This document shows positions 30,714-38,858 of a DNA stretch of 64,000 bases, in pieces (within the stretch, counting starts at the first letter, position 1; every line of letters begins with the position of its first letter). Origin of the DNA: Martinezella tropici (GTDB lineage Bacteria > Pseudomonadota > Alphaproteobacteria > Rhizobiales > Rhizobiaceae); contig NZ_QMKK01000035.1 in assembly GCF_003287875.1 (NCBI RefSeq), forward strand, positions 1 through 64,000, read 5' to 3'. The position numbers were made by a program, and so were the translations under genes. The notes below the pieces were generated by a model. The model searched no databases. It saw nothing but the letters and a program-made list of their open reading frames with translations, and was not told where the DNA came from.

Positions 30714-31672
30714 CAGCCTTCCCCCAGCCGAACGCGCGGATCGAGTGCGACATAGGCGAGATCGACGAGCAGATTGACGATCATGAAATTGAAGGCAATG
30801 AACAGCACGCTGCCCTGCACCAGCGCGTAATCGCGCTGCAGGATAGCATCGAGCACCATGCGGCCGAGCCCCGGCAGGGCGTAGATCTGCTCGACCAGGA
30901 CAGCACCGCCAAGCAGATAGCCAAATTCGACGCCGCTCAGGGTCACTACCGGGATCAATGCATTCGGCAAAGCATGCCGCCAGATGACGCCGCGCGCCGG
31001 CACGCCACGGCTGCGGGCGGTGCGGACATAGTCATCGCTCAGGACATCGAGCATGGCGGAGCGCACGACACGCGTCACCGATGCGGCAAAGGCAAAACCG
31101 AGTGTCAGCGCCGGCAGGATCATCTGGCCGAGATTTTCAAGAGGGTTCTCCCAAAGGGGCGTGAAGGCGCCCATGGTCGGCAACACGCCAAATCCCGCCG
31201 ACAAGGCATAGATCAGCAGCAGTCCGAGAACGAAATTCGGCGTGGACTGCCCGATCATGGCGACGATGCGCACGGCAAGGTCGGACAGTTTCTCGTTCCG
31301 CGTAGCGGCAAAGACTCCCGCCGGCAGGCCGATGGCAAGCGCAATCACCATGGAAAGCAAGGCAAGCTCGAGCGTCAGCGGAAAGCGTTCCAGGATGATG
31401 TCGAGCACCGGCTTGCCATAGGTAACCGATATGCCGAGATTGCCCTGAAATACACCGAGCAGCCAGTGCCAGTACTGGATCGGCCAGGACTGGTCGATGC
31501 CGAAATAGGCGGCTAGAGCCTCTCGCTGCTCCGGCGTCAGCAGGCCCGCATTGGTTCCGAGCATTGCCGTAATCGCATCGCCCGGCACCAGCCGGATGGC
31601 GACGAAGACGAAGATGGACACGCCCAGCATGATCAGCGGGAATGTCATCAGCCGGCGCGTCAGATACGACAT
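30713..31672 (-). CDS. Peptide-type ABC transporter permease (DppB/OppB like)
   Basis: A 319-aa inner-membrane permease with the typical start MSYLTRRLMTFPLIMLGVS, the long periplasmic stretch with LLTPEQREALAAYFGID, and the EAA loop DYVRTARSRGVPARGVIWRH. The end VDLAYVALDPRVRLGEG is the DppB signature. AGAGGA lies 6 nt before the ATG. It is 129 nt after the binding-protein gene, with a stem-loop between them, a usual arrangement for higher binding-protein dosage. Confidence 0.93.
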   Translation of the reverse strand: MSYLTRRLMTFPLIMLGVSIFVFVAIRLVPGDAITAMLGTNAGLLTPEQREALAAYFGIDQSWPIQYWHWLLGVFQGNLGISVTYGKPVLDIILERFPLTLELALLSMVIALAIGLPAGVFAATRNEKLSDLAVRIVAMIGQSTPNFVLGLLLIYALSAGFGVLPTMGAFTPLWENPLENLGQMILPALTLGFAFAASVTRVVRSAMLDVLSDDYVRTARSRGVPARGVIWRHALPNALIPVVTLSGVEFGYLLGGAVLVEQIYALPGLGRMVLDAILQRDYALVQGSVLFIAFNFMIVNLLVDLAYVALDPRVRLGEG

Positions 31673-31746
31673 TATAATTCCTCTAGAACAATTTCAGCTA
31701 AGCCAAGACGTGAACTTACGGCCGAAATTGCGTAAAAACAAAGAGA

Positions 31747-31787
31747 TAGAGCACTTCCATAACGTCATTTGAAAAGGAAATGCTCTA
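31747..31787. repeat. Stem-loop between binding protein and permease genes
   Basis: TAGAGCACTTCC (31747-31758) and GGAAATGCTCTA (31776-31787) pair in 11 of 12 positions over a 17-nt loop. There is no T-run. It may stabilise the upstream mRNA; the arm sequence also resembles a dispersed rhizobial repeat unit, which I cannot verify here. Confidence 0.55.
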
Positions 31788-31801
31788 GCTCCCGAGCGTC
31801 G

Positions 31802-33322
31802 TTACTTGATCGTGACTTTGCTCAGGCCGAACAACGAGCCGGTCGGCGTCGGCACGAAGCCCTCGACGTTCTTCTGCTCGGCGGTGTAGCCGTAGGCCGT
31901 GTAGAGCCAGATCCAGGGCGAGACTTCGGCAAGATGCTTTTCGAACTCGGCGAAGATCTCCTTGCGCTTGGCCGGATCGGTTTCGGCGCGGCCCTTCTGC
32001 ATCAGGCTGTCGAGCGTATCGTCAATATAGTTGGCGACCTTCTGCAGGTTGCCGGTCTTGGTCCAGTAACGGTTATACATCGAATAGGGGTCGGCACTGC
32101 CGCCATTGAGCGCCACGGCCATGTCGAAATTGCCCTTCAGCCAGGTGTCGACATAGACGTTGAGTTCCATCACCTTGATGTCGAGCTTGATGCCGATTTC
32201 GGCGAGCTGCGACTGAATGACCTGTGCCTCGGCCGTGGCGGTCGGCGGCTCGCCGGTTGCGGCAATCACGGTCGCCGAGAAGCCATTAGCAAAGCCGGCA
32301 TCGGCCATCAGCTTCTTCGCCTTGGCAACATCGCGTGTGTAGCAGAAGAGTTTGCTGGGATCGGTGGCATAGAGCGGCATCGTCAGCGGGCCGGTCACCT
32401 TGCCCTCGCCGAGTGCTGCCGTATCCATCACGTCCTTGCGGTCGATGGCGCAGGAGATCGCCTGGCGCACGGCCAGTTGATCCATGGGTTTACGCGACGG
32501 ATTGAGCTGCAGAACGTTGTAGGAGAGCACCGGCGTGCGGGTGAGCTGGAGCTTCGGCTCCTTCGGCACCAGCGTTGCCACGAGCGGATCGTTCAGCAGC
32601 GCGAAATCGATCTGGCCGGTGCGCAGCGAGGCAAGGATCGCGGTTTCATCCGGCAGCACGCTGATGTTGATGCCATCGACGCCGGTCGCGCCGCCCGCCC
32701 AATCCTTGTTGGCGCTCAGGACTTCCTTGGAGTTCGGAACCCAACTGTCGAGCTTGAAGGGGCCGGAGCCAATCGCCTTCGTGCCGATGGTGCCGGCTGT
32801 GATTTCGCTTGCCGGCACGACGGCAGCATTGAGGCTCGTCATGGCAGTCAGAAGCGGAACGTCGGGCTGTGACAGGTTGAAAACGACGGTATTGGCATCG
32901 GGCGTATCGATGCTCGCGATCGACAGGAAGTTCGCGCGGGCGACAGCGCCGGTCGCCTGATCGAGAATGCGCTGGAAGGAGGCCTTGACGTCAGCCGACG
33001 TGACAGCTGCGCCGTTCTGGAATTTGGCTTTTGCGTTTAGCTTGAAGGTCAACTGCTTGCCGTCGGGCGAGAACTGCCAGCTCTCGGCGACACCGGGCAC
33101 GATCTGCAGATTGCCATCGAGGCGAACGAGCGGCTCATAGATCAGTTCCAGCAAGCGGATGGAGGAGAAGGCGGTCTGCTTATGCGGATCAAGGCCGGTT
33201 GCGTCCTGCGACCATGCCATGCGCAACGTCGCTGCCTCCACAGGCATCGCAACCGTCGCCAGACCGATCCCCATGGCCAGCGCCACGCCCGAAATCAGCT
33301 TCTTTCCAAAATTCCCTTCCAC
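31802..33322 (-). CDS. Peptide-type ABC transporter binding protein (SBP family 5)
   Basis: A 506-aa periplasmic binding protein of family 5, which binds peptides or peptide-linked sugars. A signal peptide follows the start (KKLISGVALAMGIGLATVAM, cleaved near VEA), then TLRMAWSQDATGLDPHKQTA, ELIYEPLVRLD, WQFSPDGKQLTFKL and the late AEIGIKLDIKVMELNVY. GTG 33322 with GGAGG 7 nt upstream is the clear start; upstream ATGs lack a ribosome binding site and would bury the signal peptide. In Agrobacterium a binding protein of this general class (YepA) works with YejBEF for muropeptide uptake; its place beside murQ and anmK suggests the same cargo. Confidence 0.9.
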   Translation of the reverse strand: MEGNFGKKLISGVALAMGIGLATVAMPVEAATLRMAWSQDATGLDPHKQTAFSSIRLLELIYEPLVRLDGNLQIVPGVAESWQFSPDGKQLTFKLNAKAKFQNGAAVTSADVKASFQRILDQATGAVARANFLSIASIDTPDANTVVFNLSQPDVPLLTAMTSLNAAVVPASEITAGTIGTKAIGSGPFKLDSWVPNSKEVLSANKDWAGGATGVDGINISVLPDETAILASLRTGQIDFALLNDPLVATLVPKEPKLQLTRTPVLSYNVLQLNPSRKPMDQLAVRQAISCAIDRKDVMDTAALGEGKVTGPLTMPLYATDPSKLFCYTRDVAKAKKLMADAGFANGFSATVIAATGEPPTATAEAQVIQSQLAEIGIKLDIKVMELNVYVDTWLKGNFDMAVALNGGSADPYSMYNRYWTKTGNLQKVANYIDDTLDSLMQKGRAETDPAKRKEIFAEFEKHLAEVSPWIWLYTAYGYTAEQKNVEGFVPTPTGSLFGLSKVTIK

Positions 33323-33403
33323 TTTCAGTCCTCCAAATTTTTTAAATGTCCCCGACCGATTTTGGCCCATTGATTGCCGTCGCGGCATGCCGCGATGGTT
33401 GTC

Positions 33404-34327
33404 TCAAGCAGTCCTGGCGTTGATGGCCTTGCGCAGGAATCCATCAGCGTTTTGCAATGCCGTGCGGGCTTCTTCAATGCCCATCCCGGTAATTTCCATG
33501 AGAATGGCTAGCTTGACGTCATTGCCGGTGAGATCAAGCACCCGGCGGGCCTCCTGCTGGGTGCAACCGGTCGCTTGCATGACGATGCGCGAGGCGCGCG
33601 CCACCAGCTTCTTGTTGCTGGCGCTGACGTCGACCATCAGGTTCTGATAGCTCTTGCCGATGCGGATCATGCTTGCTGTCGTCAGCATGTTGAGAATGAG
33701 TTTCTGCGCCGTGCCGGATTTCAGCCGGGTCGAACCGGTCAGGATTTCCGGGCCGACAACGGGCGAGATCGCCAGATCGGCAATGCCGGCGATGATGGAA
33801 TTGGGATTGCAGGAGAGCGCGACGGTAAAGGCACCGATACTCTTGGCGTAGTTCAGGCCACCGATCACATAGGGCGTGCGGCCACTGACGGCGATGCCGA
33901 CGACGACATCATCCTTGCTCAGCTTGATCTCTTCCAATGCCTGGCGCCCTTGGGCCGGATCATCCTCCGCACCCTCGATCGAGCGCCGCAGCGCATCCGG
34001 GCCGCCAGCGATCAGGCCGATGACCATATCCGGCGGCACGCTGAAGGTGGGCGGGCATTCGGAGGCATCGAGAACGCCGAGACGGCCGCTGGTGCCGGCC
34101 CCCATATAGATCAGCCGTCCGCCCTTCTGGAAGGCGGCGACGATCTGATTGACGGCGGCGGCAATCGCCGGGATCACCTTCTCGACGGCGAGGGGCACCG
34201 TCTGATCTTCATAGTTGATTTCACGCAGGATATCGAAGGTCGGCAACAGATCGATATGCATCGTATTCGGATTGCGCCCTTCGGAAACCAATTGTTCCAG
34301 TTCGGATATCAACGTCTTTTCTGTCAT
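33404..34327 (-). CDS. murQ: N-acetylmuramic acid 6-phosphate etherase MurQ
   Basis: A 307-aa SIS-fold enzyme that removes D-lactate from MurNAc 6-phosphate, giving GlcNAc 6-phosphate. The N-terminus has [20 protein letters not shown] and [10 protein letters not shown]. Catalytic-loop residues are present: E90 in [15 protein letters not shown], and the acidic pair around E118/E121 in [28 protein letters not shown] is the second SIS motif. The start [12 protein letters not shown] at 34327 is preferred over a frame to 34360. It is 81 nt upstream of the binding-protein gene and has its own promoter region with the three-half-site motif. Confidence 0.95.
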   Translation of the reverse strand: MTEKTLISELEQLVSEGRNPNTMHIDLLPTFDILREINYEDQTVPLAVEKVIPAIAAAVNQIVAAFQKGGRLIYMGAGTSGRLGVLDASECPPTFSVPPDMVIGLIAGGPDALRRSIEGAEDDPAQGRQALEEIKLSKDDVVVGIAVSGRTPYVIGGLNYAKSIGAFTVALSCNPNSIIAGIADLAISPVVGPEILTGSTRLKSGTAQKLILNMLTTASMIRIGKSYQNLMVDVSASNKKLVARASRIVMQATGCTQQEARRVLDLTGNDVKLAILMEITGMGIEEARTALQNADGFLRKAINARTA

Positions 34328-34722
34328 GGGCCTGCTCGCGAAATAACGCTTCGATATCAATAACTCGCAGTGGCAAGTTCGATCACTTCAATATCGAACA
34401 CGCCACAGCAAGGATCGGCTTTCAGTCAGACGGCCGATCAAAATCAGCCAGGGCTCGGACGGCCTTTTCGGCTTCGCTTCCTGCCCACTCCCTGTTTACC
34501 TTGGTTAACACTATGTCTGATTATTCCTTTCGTCAATCTATAAAGGAATAAAATATTCCAATTCTGCCGCGCAAATCACCACTGCGATTATGCGGCGACA
34601 GCACACAGCGGTAAGTGTGATTTACCGACCGGCGCCAGCTAACGCTTCGGCTCCAGATCAGTCAGCTTGATCGTAGACGTCGCCATCATCGCGCTGGTTG
34701 CCATTCATTGTGAAGATAGCGA
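34328..34722. other. Intergenic region between murQ and the toxin gene, with regulatory repeats
   Basis: About 395 bases without a supported gene. It must contain the murQ promoter. The clearest structure is the ATTCC/GGAAT half-site array at 34521-34559, listed separately. A short unsupported frame near 34630-34690 (minus strand, MATSTIKLTDLEPKR then stop) could be a relic of a lost gene, but it is too short to call. Confidence 0.5.
34521..34559. promoter_or_regulatory. Candidate RpiR/MurR operator upstream of murQ (three half-sites)
   Basis: ATTCC (34523-34527), 17 nt, GGAAT (34545-34549), 5 nt, ATTCC (34555-34559). The first two half-sites extend to a perfect 10-bp inverted repeat, TTATTCCTTT (34521-34530) with AAAGGAATAA (34542-34551). 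The same ATTCC-N17/18-GGAAT-N5-ATTCC layout, in the same orientation to the gene it precedes, occurs in front of murA. Confidence 0.65.
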
Positions 34723-35172
34723 TCATTCCGATCTGAAAACCGCCGGAAGATCAGCCGATACGTCGAGCGGCTGAAAATGCCGCAAGTTCTCTGTGATGAC
34801 GGTCAGGTCATAAGCCCGCGCCGTCGCTGCAATGATAATGTCGCCGAGGCCAGGATTGTGGCCCTTGCTCAGGGCGTCGTCTTCCAGAGCACCGGCGATC
34901 CGCGCAACCACCGTATCCATGGGTAGGATACGATCGCTGAAACTGTCCGTGATGAAATCGAGCCAGTCAGAGAGACGCTTGGCTCGCTCAGTTCCGCCAC
35001 GACGATGAAGGGAGCGTATTCCCTTTTCGATCTCCGACACGGACATGGCCGACAGAAAGAGCGCATCGGCTTCGCCCTGATTGTGGAACCAGATCCGGAT
35101 GGCATCGGAGGGCGGCACCTTATCCGGCGCAAACCTGCTGATAATATTCGTATCGAGCAGGTACTCCGTCAC
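34723..35172 (-). CDS. PIN-domain toxin VapC-like
   Basis: A 149-aa PIN-domain ribonuclease toxin. The Mg2+ ligands are visible as D7 in EYLLDTNIIS, E in SVSEIEKGI, D in PMDTVVAR and D in GLGDIIIAATA, plus VITENLRHF near the end. It starts with GTG inside a GTGA overlap with the Phd-type antitoxin gene just upstream, so the pair is co-translated. The module separates the kinase/murA genes from murQ. Confidence 0.9.
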   Translation of the reverse strand: MTEYLLDTNIISRFAPDKVPPSDAIRIWFHNQGEADALFLSAMSVSEIEKGIRSLHRRGGTERAKRLSDWLDFITDSFSDRILPMDTVVARIAGALEDDALSKGHNPGLGDIIIAATARAYDLTVITENLRHFQPLDVSADLPAVFRSE

Positions 35173-35420
35173 AGATCAACGTCCCTCATTTTTGAGGAGT
35201 TTCGATCCAGATCGACACCACCGGGGAAGGTGAGCAGGAAATCCCCGAAATTCGGCCTTGGCTTCTTCAGAGCCTTCTTCGCGGCCTCTGCCGCTTCGAC
35301 CGACACAAGTACGGCAGCGGGCTTCCCGTGGCGCGTAATGGTGACAAAATCACCGTTGGCGGCCTCATCGACCAGATTGGCAAAGCCTGCCTTTGCCTCT
35401 GCTACGCTAATTGTTGACAT
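35169..35420 (-). CDS. Antitoxin, Phd/YefM type
   Basis: An 83-aa antitoxin. MSTISVAEAKAGFANLVDEA and DFVTITRHGKPAAVLVS are the classic Phd/YefM DNA-binding fold; the C-terminal tail would bind the PIN toxin. Start at ATG 35420; a longer frame to 35483 crosses the operator and is rejected. A near-palindromic operator lies 20 nt upstream. Confidence 0.9.
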   Translation of the reverse strand: MSTISVAEAKAGFANLVDEAANGDFVTITRHGKPAAVLVSVEAAEAAKKALKKPRPNFGDFLLTFPGGVDLDRNSSKMRDVDL

Positions 35421-35439
35421 CACGGCCCTCAATCTAAAA

Positions 35440-35455
35440 TGACCATATATAGTCA
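35440..35455. promoter_or_regulatory. Phd-type operator
   Basis: TGACCATATATAGTCA is a 16-bp near-palindrome (7 of 8 half-site positions match), placed 20 nt upstream of the antitoxin start over its likely -10 region. TA complexes of this type repress their own promoter through such sites. Confidence 0.6.
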
Positions 35456-35516
35456 AAATAGGGCCTACCGTCGTTGGAATCAAGGGGAAAGAGAAAGACG
35501 TCTATTGCATCCCAGG

Positions 35517-36416
35517 TCATTCGGTTCGAGAGCCGCAAATTGCCTGTCTTGCCAAAATGATCGCACCGGATACCGCGTCACCATCGCTGGGTTTCAATCG
35601 ACGGCGTACATCGGGCGAGAGCCAGGGCTCGAGCGGGCTTGCGAGACCGCCGAGCAGGCAGACGCGCGGCGCACCTTTTTCGAACAGGGTGCGAACCAGA
35701 GTATCGATATGGCCGGCCGCGCTTTGCACGATCCGCCGCGCGGCAGCATCGCCCTGATCGGCATGCCTAAGGACCATGGGCGCAAGAGCGGCATAATCCG
35801 TCGCCGATGCCCGGTCCATCCAAGCGACCGCCTCCATCGGATCGTTCTGAAAGCGTTGCATGATTTCGGCCAGCAATGCGGTCTTCTGTTCACGGCCGTC
35901 ATGGGCACGCAATACAAGCTGCACGGCCTTCAGCCCGAGATAGGCGCCGCTGCCTTCATCCGAAATGGGAAAACCATAGCCGCCGACCCGCAATTGCCGT
36001 CCTTCGACAAGGCCGAGGCCGATCGAGCCCGTCCCAGCAATGACAATGGCACCATCGCGACCGGAATGCGCGCCGAGGCAGGCGCCCTCGCCGTCGCTGA
36101 TAAAATGGATACTGGCAAAGGGATGTTCGATCGCCTTCAGTGCGGCAAGGGCGCCCTTGCGGCCGATCCCGGCCAAACCGACACCGACATGGACGCGCCC
36201 AAGATCGGAGGCATTCAGCCCCGCCTCCTCGATAGCGGCATCGAAGGCACGCGAAATCGATGCCCATGCTTCAGTGATCCCGAACCGGGTCGTTGCCGGC
36301 CCGGACAATCCCTGCCCCAAGACCGTGCCTTCAGCATCCTCGATGCGAGCCCGGCAGCCGGTGCCACCGCCGTCAATGCCGAGGAAATAGGGAGCGTTTT
36401 CCGATGCGGCCGTCAT
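35517..36416 (-). CDS. BadF/BadG-family sugar kinase, likely GlcNAc/MurNAc kinase
   Basis: A 299-aa ASKHA-fold kinase. The phosphate-1 loop is FLGIDGGGTGCRARI, with IVIAGTGSIGLG and GGYGFPISDEGSGAYLGLKA in the middle and CLLGGLASPLEPWL near the end. The closest characterised relatives are eukaryotic-type GlcNAc kinases and clostridial MurK, which phosphorylates MurNAc and GlcNAc. It overlaps murA by 4 nt (ATGA), so both are co-expressed. In this island it would phosphorylate free amino sugars released during wall recycling; actinobacterial-type glucosamine kinase is the alternative. Confidence 0.82.
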   Translation of the reverse strand: MTAASENAPYFLGIDGGGTGCRARIEDAEGTVLGQGLSGPATTRFGITEAWASISRAFDAAIEEAGLNASDLGRVHVGVGLAGIGRKGALAALKAIEHPFASIHFISDGEGACLGAHSGRDGAIVIAGTGSIGLGLVEGRQLRVGGYGFPISDEGSGAYLGLKAVQLVLRAHDGREQKTALLAEIMQRFQNDPMEAVAWMDRASATDYAALAPMVLRHADQGDAAARRIVQSAAGHIDTLVRTLFEKGAPRVCLLGGLASPLEPWLSPDVRRRLKPSDGDAVSGAIILARQAICGSRTE

Positions 36417-37669
36417 GATGTCAGCCGTTCGATATCGGCGCCGCAGAGGCGCAGCTTGCGATCGAGCTGCTCGTAACCGCGGTCGAGATGATAGACACGG
36501 TTGACGATGGTTTCGCCCTTGGACACGAGGGCGGCGAGAACCAGCGACACGGATGCCCTGAGGTCCGTCGCCATCACCTGCGCGCCCTTGAGCGGCGCAC
36601 CGCCGCGCACCAGTGCCGTCGTGCCCTGCAGGGTGATGTTGGCGCCCAGCCGCGTCAGCTCCGGTACATGCATGAAGCGGTTTTCGAATACCGTTTCGCG
36701 GATCAGCGACGCGCCTTCCGCACAGCAGGCCAGAGCCATGAACTGTGCCTGCAGATCCGTCGGGAAGCCGGGATAGGGTTCGGTGGTGATATCGGCTCCC
36801 TTGAGCGGACCGTCTCGCGAGACAACGAGACCCCGATCGCTCGGCCAGACACTCACTCCCATAGCCTCAAGCGCCTGGACGACCGAAGCCAGATTTTCCA
36901 GCCGTGCATGGATAAGTTCGAGCTGACCGCCGGTGATCGCGGCTGCTATGGCATAGGTGCCGGCTTCGATGCGGTCAGGGATACCGTGATGCTTGGCGAA
37001 CCGCCAATCGGTGTCACCATCGATGAAGATGCGATGGGTTCCCGCTCCTTCGATCCGTGCACCCATGGCGCAAAGACAAGCCGCGAGATCAGCCACCTCC
37101 GGCTCACGGGCGGCATTCAGGATCTCGGTTTCGCCCTTGGCCGCGCAGGCGGCCATCATGGCCGTCTCCGTCGCGCCGACGGATGGCGAGCTCAGCACGA
37201 TCCGTGCGCCCTTCAGCCCGCTCGGCGCCGAGGCGACGATCAGGCCGCTTTCGATCGCGATATCGGCGCCCAAAGTCGCCAGGGCCTTGATATGCATATC
37301 GACGGGCCGGGCGCCAATGGCACAGCCGCCCGGAAGCGAAACACGCGCATGGCCGAAGCGGGCAAGCAGCGGCGCCAGCACCAGCACAGTCGCCCGCATG
37401 CGCCGGACCGTATCATAGGAGGTCTCCTTCGAGACGATCTCGCTCGCATCGACCGTCGTGCCATGCGGCCCGCGTGCGATCTTGGCGCCGTGCAGCGCAA
37501 TAACGCCGAGCATGTTCTCGACGTCGCTGACGGCGGGCAGGTTCGTGAGCTCCAGCGGATGTGGGCTCAAGAGCGCTGCGGCGATCTGCGGCAAGGCGGC
37601 GTTCTTGGCGCCGGCGATGGTCACCGCGCCCTGCAACCTTTTGCCGCCGGAGATGCGAAGTCTGTCCAT
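36413..37669 (-). CDS. murA: UDP-N-acetylglucosamine enolpyruvyl transferase MurA (probable second copy)
   Basis: A 418-aa EPT-fold enzyme that transfers enolpyruvate to UDP-GlcNAc, the first committed step of peptidoglycan synthesis. Key residues are intact: K22 ([12 protein letters not shown]), C116 in the flexible loop [16 protein letters not shown] (the fosfomycin target), [15 protein letters not shown], and [15 protein letters not shown]. Start at ATG 37669; the longer frame to 37729 is not supported. It is the head gene of the island, divergent from the RpiR regulator. In Rhizobiales the housekeeping murA is, as I recall, elsewhere (near hisD), so this is probably a paralogue. Confidence 0.9.
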   Translation of the reverse strand: MDRLRISGGKRLQGAVTIAGAKNAALPQIAAALLSPHPLELTNLPAVSDVENMLGVIALHGAKIARGPHGTTVDASEIVSKETSYDTVRRMRATVLVLAPLLARFGHARVSLPGGCAIGARPVDMHIKALATLGADIAIESGLIVASAPSGLKGARIVLSSPSVGATETAMMAACAAKGETEILNAAREPEVADLAACLCAMGARIEGAGTHRIFIDGDTDWRFAKHHGIPDRIEAGTYAIAAAITGGQLELIHARLENLASVVQALEAMGVSVWPSDRGLVVSRDGPLKGADITTEPYPGFPTDLQAQFMALACCAEGASLIRETVFENRFMHVPELTRLGANITLQGTTALVRGGAPLKGAQVMATDLRASVSLVLAALVSKGETIVNRVYHLDRGYEQLDRKLRLCGADIERLTS

Positions 37670-37742
37670 GATGAAAATCCGTCGAGGAAAAGGTGAGGAC
37701 GCCACGAGTCCTTCACGCGTCTCCTCCAAAGACTAATCGGCC

Positions 37743-37782
37743 ATTCCAGAGTGTCAACCGGATTTGGAATTTTTTATTCCAA
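37743..37782. promoter_or_regulatory. Candidate RpiR/MurR operator between murA and its regulator
   Basis: ATTCC (37743-37747), 18 nt, then the perfect inverted repeat TTGGAAT (37764-37770), TTTTT, ATTCCAA (37776-37782). The half-site layout ATTCC-N18-GGAAT-N5-ATTCC matches the murQ upstream site almost base for base in spacing. It lies 74 nt from the murA start and about 115 nt from the regulator start. Confidence 0.68.
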
Positions 37783-37896
37783 CCTGCTGTGATAATGTCC
37801 GATCGCACGAAGCGAGATTGCCGAGCTTGAACCGGATGCTATTTTCGATGCGCTCGTGTCAGTGGGTAAAGCGGCCTTGATGGCTTGAAGGGACAA

Positions 37897-38757
37897 ATGT
37901 CGATCTTAAAGAAAATCAGCGCGCAGCTGGAAAGCATGGCCCCCGCCGATCGTCAGATCGGACAGTTCATCATCGACAATCCCGATCAGATGCTGCGCCT
38001 CTCCTCCGCCGCTCTCGCGGCGGAAACCGGCCGCAGCCAGTCGAGTGTCGTGAAATTCAGCCAGAAGCTCGGCTATGCCGGTTATCAGGAAATGAAGCTT
38101 GCCGTCAGCGAGGCGAAAGCGCAGGAATGGCAGGCGCCGGCCGGCATGATCCATGGCACGATCGAGGTGGGCGACGGCTATCTCACAATCCTGCAGAAGC
38201 TGCTCGGCAGCAAGATGCAGGCCATGCAGCAGACCATTTCCGTCAACAACGAAGCCGATATCGAAAAGGCGCTCGAAGCGCTGCATGATGCCCGGCGCAT
38301 CCATCTGGCCGGCGTCGGCGCCTCGTCGCTGGTGGCGCGCGATTTTTCCTACAAGCTGATGAAGCTCGGCCGTAACGTGCTGCATGATAGCGACAGCCAT
38401 GTGCAGATGGCCAACGCATCGACGCTTGGGCCTGACGACCTGCTCTTTGCGCTGTCCTATTCCGGCGCCAGCATCGAGACGCTGCGGATTGCAGAGCTGG
38501 CAAGCCAGCGCCAGGCGACCGTCATTGCCGTCACCGGGTTGCAGGACAACCCGCTTGCCCGCGTCGCCGATATCTGCCTCCATACCGTCGGCGACGAGGA
38601 TCGCGTGCGGTCGTCGGCGATCACCGCCCGCGACGCACAGTTGATGCTGACCGACCTGCTGTTCATTCTCCTGGTGCAGCGTCAGCCTGACGCCAACGAC
38701 TATGTCCATAACAGCGAGACGGCCGTTTCCGTGCTGAAGGCCAAGCGTCTTTCGTAA
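37897..38757 (+). CDS. RpiR/MurR-family regulator with SIS domain
   Basis: A 286-aa regulator. The N-terminal HTH_6 (MSILKKISAQLESMAPADRQ, AETGRSQSSVVKFSQKLGY) is followed by a SIS sugar-phosphate-binding domain (IHLAGVGASSLVARDFSYKL, LLFALSYSGASIETLRIAEL). MurR, its E. coli counterpart, senses MurNAc 6-phosphate, and its position divergent from the murA-kinase-murQ genes fits that ligand. ATG 37897 follows AAGGGA at 37888-37893; a TTG at 37885 is unlikely. Confidence 0.92.
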   Translation: MSILKKISAQLESMAPADRQIGQFIIDNPDQMLRLSSAALAAETGRSQSSVVKFSQKLGYAGYQEMKLAVSEAKAQEWQAPAGMIHGTIEVGDGYLTILQKLLGSKMQAMQQTISVNNEADIEKALEALHDARRIHLAGVGASSLVARDFSYKLMKLGRNVLHDSDSHVQMANASTLGPDDLLFALSYSGASIETLRIAELASQRQATVIAVTGLQDNPLARVADICLHTVGDEDRVRSSAITARDAQLMLTDLLFILLVQRQPDANDYVHNSETAVSVLKAKRLS

Positions 38758-38764
38758 GATCGCG

Positions 38765-38851
38765 CTCCGGTAACCAAGCTGTGACGACCGCAACCCTGTA
38801 CGATGGTGATTTCGGGACGTAGCTTGGCGATCCAAGCAAATCATACCGGAG
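38765..38851 (+). promoter_or_regulatory. Candidate RNA switch masking the ribosome binding site of the SDR-fold gene
   Basis: Two nested perfect stems are possible in the leader: CTCCGGTA (38765-38772) with TACCGGAG (38844-38851), and CCAAGCT (38774-38780) with AGCTTGG (38821-38827). The outer 3' arm contains the GGAG (38848-38851) of the next gene. GCTTGG (38822-38827) can instead pair with CCAAGC (38832-38837), which would break the inner stem. I know no described class with this pattern. Confidence 0.5.
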
Positions 38852-38858
38852 ACATTCC

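Noticed and set aside
31747..31787. Stem-loop as a rho-independent terminator
   Set aside because: No T-run follows on either strand, and the permease genes downstream need read-through. It is listed as a repeat/stem-loop instead.
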